A stretch of 64,000 nucleotides of DNA, from positions 744,001 through 808,000 of the forward strand of contig CM026553.1 of assembly GCA_015143295.1 (NCBI GenBank). The letters are read 5' to 3'. The notes under the pieces were generated by a model. It ran no database searches, was not told where the DNA came from, and worked only from the letters and a program-made list of their open reading frames with translations. Numbering within the stretch: position 1 is the stretch's first letter; the number at the start of each line of letters is the position of its first letter. The DNA is from Tetracentron sinense. Taxonomy: Eukaryota; Streptophyta; Magnoliopsida; Trochodendrales; Trochodendraceae. A program made the position numbers and the translations under genes. Below, piece after piece: positions 33,463 to 44,907 of the stretch.

Positions 33463-34450
33463 GCTAAGCAAGTATCTAAAAATTCTTTTCACAACAATTA
33501 AGTGAGTTTCTTTTGGACAAAATTGGAATCTTGTACAAATACAAACACTGAACATAATGTCAGGTCTACTCGCAGTGAGATACAAAAGACTTCCAATCAT
33601 ACCTCTATAAAGTTTTTCATCAACATTTTTGCCATTTTCATCCTTATCAAGTTTGGTTGATGGACTCATAGGTGTATCCATTCCTTTAGTATTTTCCATT
33701 CTAAACTTTTTAAATAATTCTTTAATATATTTAGCTTGATTAACAAATGTTCCTTGTTTGATTTACTTAATTTGAAGTCCTAAGAAGAATATTAGTTCAC
33801 CCATCATGCTCATTTCAAATTCTATTTGCATTGTTTTAGCAAACATTTTACATAAAGATTCATTGGTTGATCCAAATATGATGTCATCTACATAGATTTG
33901 ATTTATTAGCATATCATCAGTTTTTATCATTATGAATAGAGTTGTATCAATTTTACCTCTTATGAATCCATTTTCAATTAAGAAATTACTTAGCCTATCA
34001 TACCAAGCTCTTAGAGATTGCTTTAATCTATATAAAGTTTTAGTTAACTTAAATACATAATTTAGAAATTTATAATTTTCAAAACAAGGTGGTTGATATA
34101 CATATATTTCTTAATTAATATATCCATTAAGAAATACACTTTTTACATCTATTTGGAATAATTTAAATTCTTTATGACTAGCACATGCAAGTAGCATTCT
34201 TATAGCTTCTAGTCTAGCAACCAGGGCAAAGGTTTCATCATAGTCTATGCACTTCTCTTAGTTATAACCTTGAGCTACTAGTCTTGCTTTTTTTTTAATT
34301 ACATTCTCATTTTCATCCTTTTTATTTCTAAAGATCCATTTTGTACCAATTATAGATTTGTCATTTGGTCTAGGCACTAGATCCCAAACTTGGTTTCTAT
34401 CAAATTGATTCAATTCTTCTTGCACAGCAATGCCCCAAGATTCATCTTCA
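33463..34450 (-). pseudogene. Copia reverse transcriptase, broken
   Basis: Minus-strand reading contains 'QIYVDDIIFGST' (about 33870-33901, catalytic YVDD intact), 'MEFEMSMMGEL'-like sequence around 33810-33830, 'MENTKGMDTPMSPSTKLDKDENG' (33640-33699) and 'SLLYLTASRPDIMFSVCI' (33530-33590). Upstream the 'QVWDLVPRP' and 'ALEGIEDESWGIAVQEEL' regions (34370-34470) mark the RT start. Several stops occur (for example near 33768, 34110, 34258). Confidence 0.88.
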
Positions 34451-35673
34451 ATACCTTCTAAGGCATTTTAAAGTTCGATTTGACTTAGGAATGCAAGGTT
34501 CATTAGATTTCTTCTTGTTCTAACCTCTTGTTCCATATTACCAAGAATTAAATCTTTAGGATGATCTTTTATTAATTTCTAAACTTTGTAAAGTTGATAA
34601 GATTCTTTATCTTCATTTTCTTCCTCATTATCTATTTCAATTGATTTATCATTTGATTTTTATTTCTCTTGATCATCTTTATTTTCTTTATTAATTTCTA
34701 AGTTAGATGTTTCTTTTGGAAGATTTTCAATTTCATCATCAAATTCATCATTATTAGAAGATTTGTTAAATGAATTTGATTCATCAAATACTACATGGAT
34801 TGATTCTTCAACAACCAAAGATTTCTTATTAAATACTCTATAAGCTTTGCTGTTTATAGAATATCCTTAAAAGATTCATTCTACAAGTTTTGCATCAAAT
34901 TTCTTAAGATGTTTGTCATTAAGTATGAAACATTTACACTCAAACACCTTAAAATAACTTATATTAGGGATTCTTCCATTCCAAAGCTCATAGGGAGTTT
35001 TATTCAATTTATTTTTTATAACAACTCTGTTAATTACATAACATGAAGTATTAATGGCTTTAGCCCAAAAATAGTTAGGTAGCTTATTTTCATTTAGCGT
35101 AGTTCTAGTAATTTCTTAAAGAGATCTATTCTTTCTTTCTACTACACCATTTTATTGTGAAGTTCTTGGAGCTGAAAAATTATGGTTGAACTCATTTTCA
35201 TCACAAAAGGACTTTAGCTCTTTATTTTTGAACTGTCCTCCTCTATCACTTCTTATGTTGTTAATAGAATAAATTTTCTTATTTTGAACTCTTTTGCAAA
35301 ACTTTTGAAATAGAGAAGGTGCTTTATTTTTACGGGAAATAAATAGTATCCAAGAGTACATTGAATAATCATCCATAATTACAAAAGCATAAGTTTTTCC
35401 AGCTAGGTTAGCTACTTCATTTGGACCAAAAAGATCCATATGTAAGAGTTCTAAAGGCCTAGTGGTAGAGATGATTTTCTTAGATTTGAATGAAGATTTT
35501 ATTTGTTTTCTAAATTGGCAAGCATCACAAATTTTGTCTTTTATAAATTTAGTTTTAGTTAATCCTTTAACTAATTCATTTTTAGAAAGTTTAGACAAAA
35601 GATCTATACTAGCATATCCTAGTCTTCTATGCCATAACCAACTAGCTTCATCTATAGCAGAAAAAAAGATCAT
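34451..35673 (-). pseudogene. Copia integrase with GAG-pre-integrase zinc region, broken
   Basis: Open part 35152-35673: 'ASWLWHRRLGYASIDLL' (HHCC zinc region), 'ICDACQFRKQ', 'LELLHMDLFGP' (first catalytic Asp), 'AFVIMDDYSMYSW', 'IRSDRGGQFKNKEL' (second Asp). The catalytic Glu region continues after a stop near 35153 ('GVVERKNRSL'). Downstream, 34830-35140 encodes 'FWAKAINTSCYVINRV' and the C-terminal domain. Confidence 0.9.
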
Positions 35674-35743
35674 GTTTTAAGATTTAAGTTCATCAAAATC
35701 TAAGATGTAAATATTTTCATTTCTATGTGCTACAAACAGAGTG

Positions 35744-36110
35744 TTAAGATTGTCCTTGTCCTTTAATCATGCAAATATTTGACTTAAAAGAGACATTTAA
35801 TCCTTTATCACAAAGTTGAATAATGCTAATAAGATTGTGTTTAAGACCATCTACAAGTAATACATTTTTAATAAAAACAGATTTATTCTTACCAATGTTA
35901 CGTATTCCAATGATCTTCTCTTTAGCATTTTCTCCAAATGTAACATGTCCACCATCCTTTGGAGTGAGTAATGCAAACAGCTTCTTGTTCCCAGTCATAT
36001 GCCTTGAGCATCCACTATCCAGGAACCATGTTGTCTTGGATGTTCTTAACTTGAGACATAACTACACAACCAATTCAAGTAACTCCAAGATACATTCCCC
36101 CTGATACCCA
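35744..36110 (-). pseudogene. Copia protease and following linker
   Basis: 'TWFLDSGCSRHMTGN' at about 35985-36030 is the Copia protease active site (D-S-G-C with the conserved SRHMTG). It continues in the open part 35744-35998: 'FALLTPKDGGHVTFGENAKEKIIGI' and 'LLVDGLKHNLISI'. Stops lie on both sides. Confidence 0.88.
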
Positions 36111-36547
36111 AATAGCTTTGGTTGGCACCCAACTTGACCTTTGGGTGTTCTTGGGAGGATTAGTTCCCTTGGGAACCCATATCATTCTTGGTCCTTTGTG
36201 GTCAATTTTGGAAGAAGAAGATATTCATTTTGGAACCCAAACTTTTCTAACTATTTTACCATTATAAAATGAGGTAGAAGGTGGAGTTTGGTTACTACTC
36301 AATTTAGTAAAGAAATTTTGATATCTTTTTGTTTTGAAAAGGTGTTGTAGCCAAATCCTGCTTTGTTGAAAACACATCTCTGTTGTCCTAAGAGTCTTTC
36401 TAAGTTCTTTTAACCATTTTTGAATGTGAGGATGGTATTAGTCAAGTCTTTCACTTTTGCTTTTAACTCATCATATTCACAAGATGAGTCATGAGGAGAA
36501 TCTTGAATTTTCATTTAATTTCTTACTCAATTCCTCATTCTCATTCA

Positions 36548-37777
36548 CTAACACACTCTTTTTTTTTGCAGAATTTCACACGAATGTGTGATAGTGTGAA
36601 TTTCATTTTTAAAAGATTTATTTAATTTAGTTATTCTACCAAATTCAATGTAGAGCTCATCAAATGTCTCTCTTATTTCATCATATGAAAGAGAATCATT
36701 TGAGGAAGAAGTTACATCATCCTCATTTGCCATGAGGCACAGATTTACCACATCTTCATCACTGGAATCTTCTGACTTGCTTCCTTCTGAGTCATCCCAC
36801 ATAGCCATCATAGCCTTTTTCTTGAATCTTTGGCTCTTCTTGAGTTGAGGGCAGTCAGTCCTTATGTGGCCTGACTTCTTGGATTCATAGCAAGTGAGGG
36901 ATTCCTTCTTGCTTGATTCAGACTTGGTGACTACTTTTGAGAACTCTTTCTTGTATGGTCTCTTTTTCAAGTTCTTTTTATGCTTGAGAAATCTCTTGAA
37001 CCTTCTTGTTATCAGGGCAATGTCTTCATCATCACTGTTGGATTCCTCATCACTGTCTTCCACTTGAGCAATCTTGAGGGCCAGCGCTTTCTTAGCTCTT
37101 GGTTCATCAGGCAGATGATCCTTCATTATGACTTTTTGAGTCATTAGAGAGCCCAACAGTTCATCCATAAGCAGCTTGGTGAGATCTTTAGCTTTTTGGA
37201 TTGCTGTAACTTTTGGAGTCTATTCCTTAGGCAGTGATCTCAGAATCTTTTGCACATTTTCTGCATTTGAATACACTTTACCTAAAGATTTTAGACCATT
37301 TAAAATGTTTGTAAATCTAGTGAACATATCACCAATAGACTCCTCTTTTTCCATTTTGAATAATTCATACTTGTGAACAAGCATGCTAATCTTTTCTTAT
37401 TTAACCTGGTTAGTCCCTTCATACGTGACTTTAAGTTTATCCCAGATTTCTTTAGCAAAGTCACATCCAGAGACTTTATTAAATTCCTGAGGACTTAAGG
37501 CACAATAGAGGTTGCTAATGACCTTGGCATTTATTTGAATGAGCTTAATGTCAGCATCATTCCACTCTTCTTCTACCTTAGGGATCCTAACATCATCTAC
37601 AATTTTTGTAGGTAGATGGGGGCCATAGACTATTACCCTTCAACACTCATAATCTAGAGCTTGGATGTAATACATCATTCTGATTTTCCAATAGTTATAA
37701 TTTTCTCCATTAAACAATGGAGGTCTAGTTGTGGACTGTCATTCTCTTAGGCTTGTTGCAAAAATGTTATTTACCAT
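36548..37777 (-). pseudogene. Copia gag (UBN2 type) with altered zinc knuckle
   Basis: The likely start is the Met at 37775-37777 ('MVNNIFATSLRE'), followed by 'RPPLFNGENYNYWKIRM', the usual N-terminal UBN2 motif, 'AKEIWDKLKVTYEGT' and 'MFTRFTNILNGLKSLGK'. The open part 36548-37168 has the acidic 'EDSDEESNSDDEDIALI' and a zinc knuckle 'CYESKKSGHIRTDC', in which the second Cys is replaced (normally CX2C). At least four stops disrupt the N-terminal half. Confidence 0.88.
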
Positions 37778-37822
37778 ATTAAAATCGATTACTCAGATTT
37801 TTTAAGTCTATCTAGAGTATTA

Positions 37823-37837
37823 GGCTCTGATACCAAT
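37823..37837 (-). other. Primer-binding site (initiator tRNA-Met type)
   Basis: Minus strand reads ATTGGTATCAGAGCC right after the 5' LTR; TGGTATCAGAGCC is complementary to the 3' end of plant initiator tRNA-Met, the common primer of Copia elements. Confidence 0.92.
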
Positions 37838-39258
37838 TGTTGGCCAGGTAATGAACCTAAAGGGGGGGTGAATAGAGTCTATGGCAGATTTAAAATTTTT
37901 ATGAACTATAAGTTCAAGATGCGGAATAAATTAAATGAGCAGCAAGTAAGACAATAGAAATATTGTAAGAAAATAAGAAGAGAGATAAAGAGAGTGCAAA
38001 CTCAGAATTTGTTCACGAGGTTCAGCAAACCAGCCTACTCTCTGCCTCAAGCTTCCAGCTAAAGGATTCACCACGATTCCTTAATCTCACAGACTCCTTC
38101 ACTGGTGGAGTCCGAACCGTTACAATCTCTCTTATAGGTCGAGATATTACATTTACAAGCTTCTCTTTAGGCCGAGCTGAAACCTTTCAAGAGTACCACC
38201 GTCTCTTGATAAAGCTGAAGCAACAGCTTCAGTGCAAGAATCCAAGATTCTTGACTAACTCTCAGAAAATGATTTTGGATTGAAAATCCGAAATAAATAG
38301 TTCCTTAATTGAGCTGGATAAGAGAAAAATACAAACTCTAATAAAGTCTCTCAAAAGAAATTAGAGTTGAATGAGCTCAAGAGAGATTTTTGGGATTTCT
38401 ATGAATGTGAGTGAGTGTGAGATCAAAAGTAATGAATGAGTGATCAATAGAAGTTATTACAGTGATCAAGAGTTATTATTAATTCATAAATGAACTCCTT
38501 TTATAGCATTTGATCAAATAAGGCCGTTGAGGAAGCATTTAATGCCTTTTAGTCCGTTGAAAACTAGCCGTTATAACGAGTTTTCTATTTTAGACTTGAA
38601 TTCGTCGACGAAGTGGGGTTCCCACTTGAATTCATCGCCGAATACAGAAGACAGAATGCAATTTCAAAATAACTGTCATGACTTCATTGCCGAATACAAA
38701 TGACTTTGAGAATTCGTCGACGAATCTAGAACAAAATTTCTGAATTCTGTCTAGGATCAAACCAAAGAGATGAGATTGATTTTTATAGATCAATTAGCTA
38801 TGTTTTAACATGATTTTATGATCCCTTAGGGCCTTAGAATGATTTCCAAAAGATGTCCTAGGCTCCTTTGGTCAATCTATGATTTTTTAGCTTTTCAACT
38901 TACCAAACTTTTGAGGACGTCTTACATAAGTCCTAGATACTCCCAAACAAATAAAAACTTACATTTGAAGCTACTTGAGAGTTGATCTTGGCTTGTCTTG
39001 GGTCTTGTGATTTGTCTTTGTCTTCAAATGGACCCGACTTGGACTATGGTCTTATCTTGAGTCTTCAATTTTATACTTTGAGTTGATCTTCCTCTTGGAT
39101 AATTTCCATCATTTTTCATGATAAGAGTGCTAGTAACCTTGAGTTCTGAAATGTTCAAGCACTTAAAACAAGATTATTAGTACCACATTTTTCATTTCAT
39201 TATTGTGTTATTATCAAAATTAGTAGGGCTACCCAATGTAATAACCTTGAGGCTAGCA
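37838..39258 (-). repeat. 5' LTR of the Sirevirus-like element
   Basis: 1421 bp, from TGTTGGCC to ...GGCTAGCA on the plus strand, flanked by the primer-binding site on the left and TSD ACCAC on the right. It contains the TATA box and TTCGTCGACGAA palindromes. It matches 23065-23471 plus 15783-16788. Confidence 0.9.
38499..38727 (-). promoter_or_regulatory. LTR promoter: TATA box plus palindrome cluster
   Basis: Minus-strand CTATAAAAGG at 38499-38506. GAATTCGTCGACGAA at 38599-38612 and 38710-38724, with degraded copies (TTCATCGCCGAA, TTCATTGCCGAA) and GTGGGGTTCCCAC between. Confidence 0.6.
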
Positions 39259-39869
39259 ACCACTTCACAAAGAAATATTAAAGGGATCACACGTCCACTT
39301 TAGTGAGAGATTGTAAAATAAAATATGTAATTTGTAATTGGGTAAATTTCGTTGTCAAAACTTAGTCAAGTTGTAATCATGAGTCTGTCCATCCATTTTC
39401 AAAAGATTCTATGAAGATGAATCTATCACTAAAGATAAAGATGCTTTAAGTTGCGCTCTCACCATTTAGGATGGTAAGTGACCTAGATACCTAGTGCATA
39501 CAAGGTGAATTGATTTTGATAACTTGGTTTACCATAGGTGACTAGTTGCTTGACTTTATTCGAGAATTACATACATAGTATGTATTGCAAACAAGTTGGC
39601 TTGAAAAATTTTTGGTAGGCTGCAAATTGGTCTCGGGTTTCATACCACTGAAATGTCTGTGCAATTGGTATAATTTCAAAAGCGAGCAAATTGAGGCTGG
39701 CTCGAGCGGATTTCTCTTAGGTTAGTACTCTGCAATTTCAAAATAGTAACGGAATCCAGCTCTCTTCAGCAAGTCCAAGTTGACTTGAGCGAGTATCGTA
39801 GAAACTATTTTTTGAAATTGCTAAAACTTTACTTTATGGGATTACCTATATATGCCAACAGTTCCCCAG
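39259..39869. other. Remainder of the 172-bp unit, then unassigned DNA
   Basis: 39259-39320 ('ACCACTTCACAAAG', 'GGGATCACACG') continues the 172-bp repeat broken by the Sirevirus-like insertion. The rest has no recognisable feature. Confidence 0.6.
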
Positions 39870-40175
39870 AACGAATTAAGGAATTTATTAGAGAGTTCTT
39901 CAAAGAAAATAATAAGTATGCTGATTTTCTAGATAATGAAGCATGTATTAGCTCCAACAGCAAGATCTTCATGAGCTTGCATGATACTCCAGTTGGGCTT
40001 AAAAGGTTAATTAGAACTGCATGTCTGGTTTGTTTAATATTAGATTGTGATGATCCTAAGGGTTAGGTGTTATGTCCCCCACCCCCCCTGTAGTTCTTTT
40101 TTTTTTTTCTTAATAAATAGGTAAGGGTACGCCAAACCCCCCTCCCCCGCTAGGAGGTGTTTCATTAAAAAAAAG
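39870..40175 (+). mobile_element. 5'-truncated LINE, 3' end only
   Basis: The plus-strand reading 'FFKENNKYADFLDNEACISSNSK' matches the RNase H tail of the 23.5-kb LINE ('FRENNQVADFLSKEACQKMDSK'). It is followed by the same 3' signature: GTTATGTCCCCC, AATAAATAGGTAAGGG, CGCCAAACCCC, and a hairpin CCTCC-CCCGCTA-GGAGG (40141-40157), then an A-run. Strong 5' truncation is typical of LINE insertion. The ORF start at 39785 is unrelated flanking sequence. Confidence 0.8.
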
Positions 40176-41079
40176 TTTGTTATCCATGTGAGATTGTTGT
40201 TTTTGATCAAAGTAGTTAGATTAATATAGTATGGTACGTTTGACGTATAATATTGAGTTCTAAATGACTATTTAGAGTACAGTTCATGAAATTTTTATTG
40301 GGCTTCATAGATCACTGGCGTATTATGTCAGCAGATAAACAATATAAGAAATGTTCGGAAGAGAGGGACTTTAAAAGAAGATGGATTTTTATTTTGTTTA
40401 TTTATTTATGAGAGAATGTAGTTTGGGATACTATGGAAATATTAAGTTTAGGTATGGAACTGCTATGATGTCTATTGCGATAGTTTGTACGAGAAATGTT
40501 GGAAATTAAAGTTAATTTCTTTTGATATTTTGCTTTCACAATTTCTAAAAAGAAATCACAATCAGGTTTATCCTACAATTGTGTCAAAAATTCAAGTTTA
40601 AACCGGGCCGTGATATCTGCGATTAAACTGATTTTTTGTCACACTTAGAGATGGGAGACCTACTACATGTCACTCAAACACGTGATGTTGATTAGATTAA
40701 TTAATGAATTAAAAAAGTACTATAAGAACTTATATTGGGAGCCCAAATTGAGTCAAATTCAATTACAATCTATTTGAGAAAATCTTGCAGGTGAAGGAGT
40801 CATGAAAATTAGAGTGTTTATTATGCAAATCAAAGACATGCTGGTAATTTTACGTCATTTATATATATGATTTTTTAAAGAATAACACAACTTGTTACTC
40901 TAAAAAATTAGATCTAATTGCTTACTTTTCGAAAATAAGACCTTATTCGGAAATAAGACTATTTGGTAAACGTTTAATCAAATATTTAAATATTTTATCA
41001 TAAGAGGTTTTATCTTTAAAATAATGAGAAACATGAAGGTTAATTTTCTTTCAAAGCTTTTTATGCTAAAATAGAAAGA
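40176..41079. other. No feature seen
   Basis: A/T-rich intergenic DNA without a convincing reading frame or repeat. Confidence 0.6.
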
Positions 41080-41094
41080 GGTTTATTTATGCAC

Positions 41095-41291
41095 TTTTTT
41101 TTTTGGAACTCAGGGTGTCCCCAACCCTTTGGGTCAAAGCTAATCCCCGAGGGTGTGATGTGAGCCCGCAACCCGCCACACCAGGTAAGTTCGGGTAAAC
41201 CCGTTCGGGGCTGGCCCCAAAGGGGGAGTGAGAAATGGAACCCAAGACCCACTTAGGGAAAGGCCCAGGAACCACTGGTCCACGCCTTTGG
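41095..41291 (-). mobile_element. tRNA-derived SINE (Au-like)
   Basis: On the minus strand it starts CCCCAAAGGCGTGGACCAG, has a Pol III A-box-like 'TGGACCAGTGGTTCC' and a B-box-like 'GGGTTCCATTTCTC', a GC-rich body and a terminal A-run (T-run at about 41095-41104). The overall wording resembles the angiosperm Au SINE family. A target duplication flanks it: GGTTTATTTATGCAC (41080-41094) and GGTTTATTTCTGCAC (41292-41306), one mismatch in 15. Open frames across it are not genes. Confidence 0.85.
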
Positions 41292-41306
41292 GGTTTATTT
41301 CTGCAC

Positions 41307-42376
41307 ATTTGCATTTGATTCACTTAAAATTGACTTTAAATCCTTAATACTTTTGACAAGTATGTTTTATATTCGTAATACTGTTTTCAAATGCCTATTT
41401 GTCTCTCCCATCGTAAATGTCCTTAAATAAATACTTATTTGTCAAACAAAATATAAAAAGTAAGATCAGATTTTTACTAAAATAAGCAGATTTATTTTAT
41501 CTTACCAAAGTGACTATTGTAAGACAGGACATATGAACAATTCATATTTAGATCTAATCTAAATTTGCTCTTATTAGATGCCCTCCCCGGCTGGCATTAT
41601 TGTTACCCAAAACTAAAAGAACATGTGATGCAAAGCAGCAGAAGACAACATTGCTGCCCAGGGTTGCAAATACTCAATTAATTGATGTCACATCATAAAA
41701 TAATTTAAAATATAATTTTTGAAATAATCTTTTCTTTTAAGAAACAGATATTGATTAACAAAGAAAAAAAGTGTATACATGTGTTTTATAATGGACACGG
41801 GATCATCTCCTGTTGATGCTGACTTGGAGACCGCTAGCACCCACTCTCATGGCATGACATACATCAGGTACACACTTACCAAAGTGTTGTGCCCACACAC
41901 CAATGGGTGTGAGGGTATGTGTTGCCATGGGAGTAAATGCTAGTGTCTCCTCGTCAACACCAACCGGAGATAATCCCAAGTATTTATAATGTGACAAGGC
42001 GAAAGTTATTGTTTGTAGCCCGGGCTGCATCGTGCAGTGCTGCGACTGCGTAGTTGTAATGTGTGATGTTCGAAGAAATATCAGGACAGAAAAAAAAAAT
42101 TCCAAATAGGTAAGTTTTATTGTATTATTTATTCCAAATTGGTAAGTTTTATTGTATTATTTATGATAAATGAAGGAGTGATCTTCTTCTTGGTATACGC
42201 AAGTCCCATATTAAATAAATCTCACGCTAAAGGCGCCAAAAAAATAGACAAAGACAAATGATTAAGAAATCAAAACCAGCTTATACGCTGAATTTTGATA
42301 AACAGGAACGGTGTCACCCGCCCCGCCCCCGAGTTTAGAATGACAACAGGCAGAAGGATGGGATAGGGTTGGGGCC
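41307..42376. other. Intergenic, with a ~33-bp direct duplication at about 42105-42165
   Basis: 'GGTAAGTTTTATTGTATTATTTAT' occurs twice in tandem (split quote: GGTAAGTTTTATTG, TATTATTTAT). Otherwise nothing is recognised. A minus-strand ORF at 41803-42105 has no known domain. Confidence 0.5.
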
Positions 42377-42960
42377 AGGGGTGATACTCGAGCCGAACAA
42401 GCCGAGTAATGATGTGTTCAAGCTTGTTTGTTTTTTAAACGAGTTCGAAAATCATGTTCAAGCTTAACTTGTTTATTAAATAACCGAGCTCGAGCTTTAC
42501 TAGCCGAACTCGAGCCAAGCTCGAGTAATTCACGAGCAACTTGTTTTATTGGATATAGCTATTTATATTAAGTAAAACATTCACTTTATTATCCTAGCAA
42601 AGAAGTTACGGTGTTAACTAAAATTGTATAAGATTATAATTATATAAAGGGTATTCTAATCATATAAAATACATTATATACTATTAATCTTTACTATTAT
42701 ATAATACATATACTTAATTTTAATATTTAAATGAAATAAGTATATTTTAAATATTTTGGTATGTTAATATGTATATATAATCGAACCGAGCTTTTATTGA
42801 GCCGAGTAGGGGTGTGTTCAAGCTCGGCTCGTTTACTTAACGAGTTCGAAAATGGTGTTCAAGCTTGGCTCGTTTACTAAATAAACGAACGATACTCGAG
42901 CTTTTAACGAACCGAGCCCGAGTAGTTTATGAACATTTTGTTCAATAACCACCCTTAGTT
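42377..42960. repeat. GAGCTCGAGC-rich dispersed repeat
   Basis: Repeated words ACTCGAGCC, GAGCTCGAGC, 'AACGAGTTCGAAAAT', 'GTGTTCAAGCTCGGCTCG' and their inverses form two related arms around an A/T-rich centre (42545-42775). It resembles a common plant non-autonomous repeat with diffuse inverted arms. No clear terminal repeats or target duplication were found, so the class is unknown. Confidence 0.55.
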
Positions 42961-43746
42961 GAGGCACCCGGCCCAAACCGTGGAGTTGCCATCCCTAGCG
43001 ATTGGGGCCCTCTTTTAATGTAATCTTCTTTACCTTCCTCTTCAAAATTATATCCTCTTTTAATTTACATTTACAGTTTAAACACAAAGAGGAGCTCTAC
43101 TTCACGGCATTGAGCGGAATTGTCCCAACCTTTTTCAGTAATTACAAATGTGCCATCGAACCTAGTGTAAATTAAAGGGGAGCTCCGATTCAACCCCGTG
43201 AAGCCGAGCTCCGGCTCAAAATTAATCTATATATTTATTTATTTTATATCACAAATTAACTCGCACACACCTTGCCATGGTTATTTCTTTCCACTCAAAG
43301 AAAAACACGTGTTTTCTCTATCCAATCATAAAGAGAGTGTATTATCCGCATGTTTTTGTAGCAAGCAATTCTACTTCTAGGAAGCTTTTCAAGCCGCCAA
43401 CTTCATTCACAGCTAGCTGAAGGGTAAACGACGGGACTCCGATCCATGCCACTTCTGGAAACCATTCTAAACCCTAAACTAAACTCATTAAAACACTCCC
43501 ATCAAAATCAAAATCAAAATCAAAATCAAAATCAAGCTAAGCACCACCACAGACTCATTTCTTTTTTCTTTAATTATTCAAAAGCAAATCTATTATTTTA
43601 TCTTTTTTGGTAAACTCATTAAAACACTCCCATAAAAATCTATTATTTTTATCTCACCTCTTTTAATATAGGTTACGCACAGATTCAATTTCTCTCTTAT
43701 TATCTTTCTCCGGGTTTCTTTTTTTCAGACAAACAACTCTACTTTA
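42961..43746 (+). promoter_or_regulatory. Upstream region of the purine permease gene
   Basis: It contains an AAAATC microsatellite (about 43501-43533, five to six copies). A strong polypyrimidine-CAG acceptor-like site ends at 43728, 18 bp before the start codon, so a 5'-UTR intron is possible; a candidate donor (GGTAAAC) lies near 43421. No certain TATA box was picked. Confidence 0.4.
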
Positions 43747-44907
43747 ATGGAGGTTTTAGAACCAGCCTCTCCTCCTCAATACCCCTCTCACAACCACCAT
43801 ATAGAAACCGGGGAACCGAGAGACAGTACAATTAAATCTCATCATGGAGAAGAGAAGAAAGCCGGTATGACGTATTGGGTTCTTCTACTAATCAACTACT
43901 TATCTATGGCTGTGGGATCCATCTCCTCCAGCTTGCTCTCAAGGTTCTACTTCATCCATGGCGGTTCGAGCAGATGGCTCTCTACATTGGTTCAATCTGC
44001 AGGATTTCCTCTGCTACTACTCTCCATTTACCTCCGTCCTTTTCTCAACATCACTGAGCGACGACCCTTCTCCGAGTTCACTTCAAAGCTCTTACTCCAA
44101 TCTGTGCTCATAGGTCTCATGCTAGGTATAAACAACCTTCTATTCTCGTCGGGTGTCTCATATCTCCCTGTCTCGACTTCATCTCTCCTTCTCTCATCCC
44201 AACTAACCTTCACTCTCCTCCTGTCTGTAATTCTCGTGAAGCAGAAGGTCACCTTCTTGAACCTCACTTGTGTGATTCTTCTGACATCGAGCTCTATTAT
44301 CTTGGCATTGGATTCAAGCCATGACCGTCCCATAGGCGTATCACAGACTCATTATTTCATGGGATTCTTCTCCATTCTCGGAGCAGGTATGCTCTTCGCT
44401 CTCTATCTACCTACCATGCAGATTGTCTACGAGAAGGTTGATTGTTACGAGATGGTGATGGAAATACAGTTGGTGATGGAGATGACAGCAACGGTGCTTG
44501 CCGCCATTGGGATGGCATCAGATGGTCATGGGTATGGAGAGATCATAAAGGAAAGCAGAATAGGGTTTGATCTGGGTCCAGTGAAGTACTGGTTGACAGT
44601 GGGAGTTACCTTAGTAAGTTGGCAGTTGTGTTTTGTGGGGACGGCTGGGATCGTATACTTGACAACGTCGCTAACCGGAGGCATTTGCACGACTGCGTTA
44701 ATACCCATGAACGTGTTGGGAGGATTTTTCACTTTCGGGGATGAGTTTGGGGGAATAAAGGTTGTGTCGACTGTGATGTGTGTGGTTGGGTTTTGTTTCC
44801 ATTTATACGGGGAGTACGTTCGAGCCAAGGAGGAGGAGGAGGAGGAGGACCAGGCCCTCTTGCTTCATACCCTAAACTCTATAGCTGATATTGCATCAAT
44901 CGATTGA
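43747..44907 (+). CDS. PUP: Purine permease (PUP family transporter)
   Basis: 386 residues, single exon, a normal length for plant purine permeases of the drug/metabolite transporter superfamily, which move adenine, cytokinins and related purines or alkaloids across the plasma membrane or tonoplast with protons. The N-terminus (1-40) is hydrophilic. About ten hydrophobic segments follow, for example near 42-64, 78-97, 115-160, 168-188, 203-228, 279-303 and 335-352. Family landmarks are 'LLSRFYFIHGG' with 'RWLSTLVQSAGFP', 'GLMLGINNLLFSSGVSYLPVSTSSLLLSSQLTF' (in pieces GINNLLFSSGVSYLPVSTSS, LSSQLTF) and 'FYFGEEF'-like 'FTFGDEFGGIK'. The tail carries an acidic run of six Glu at 362-367. The start is supported by family length. 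Exact substrate cannot be told from sequence. Confidence 0.95.
   Translation: MEVLEPASPPQYPSHNHHIETGEPRDSTIKSHHGEEKKAGMTYWVLLLINYLSMAVGSISSSLLSRFYFIHGGSSRWLSTLVQSAGFPLLLLSIYLRPFLNITERRPFSEFTSKLLLQSVLIGLMLGINNLLFSSGVSYLPVSTSSLLLSSQLTFTLLLSVILVKQKVTFLNLTCVILLTSSSIILALDSSHDRPIGVSQTHYFMGFFSILGAGMLFALYLPTMQIVYEKVDCYEMVMEIQLVMEMTATVLAAIGMASDGHGYGEIIKESRIGFDLGPVKYWLTVGVTLVSWQLCFVGTAGIVYLTTSLTGGICTTALIPMNVLGGFFTFGDEFGGIKVVSTVMCVVGFCFHLYGEYVRAKEEEEEEDQALLLHTLNSIADIASID

Larger units (their letters stand above)
23065..39258 (-). mobile_element. Sirevirus-like Ty1/Copia retrotransposon with nested insertions, inactive
   Basis: TSD ACCAC at 23060-23064 and 39259-39263. The 5' LTR (37838-39258) is complete and followed by a tRNA-Met-type primer site. 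Gag, protease, integrase, RT and RNase H follow on the minus strand down to about 31141. The 3' LTR is represented only by its outer 407 bp (23065-23471). The remaining LTR, polypurine tract and env-like region expected between 23471 and 31000 are absent, and a LINE and two solo LTRs sit inside the span. Numerous stops make it dead. Confidence 0.85.

Noticed and set aside
37823-37837. Possible tRNA gene remnant
   Set aside because: It is the primer-binding site of the Copia element, complementary to only the tRNA 3' end.
39785-39870. Start of a 93-residue frame as a separate small gene
   Set aside because: Only the C-terminal part matches LINE RNase H; the N-terminal part is flanking DNA fused by chance.
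41061-41323. Two overlapping minus-strand reading frames
   Set aside because: They lie across the SINE at 41095-41291 and are explained by its GC-rich body.
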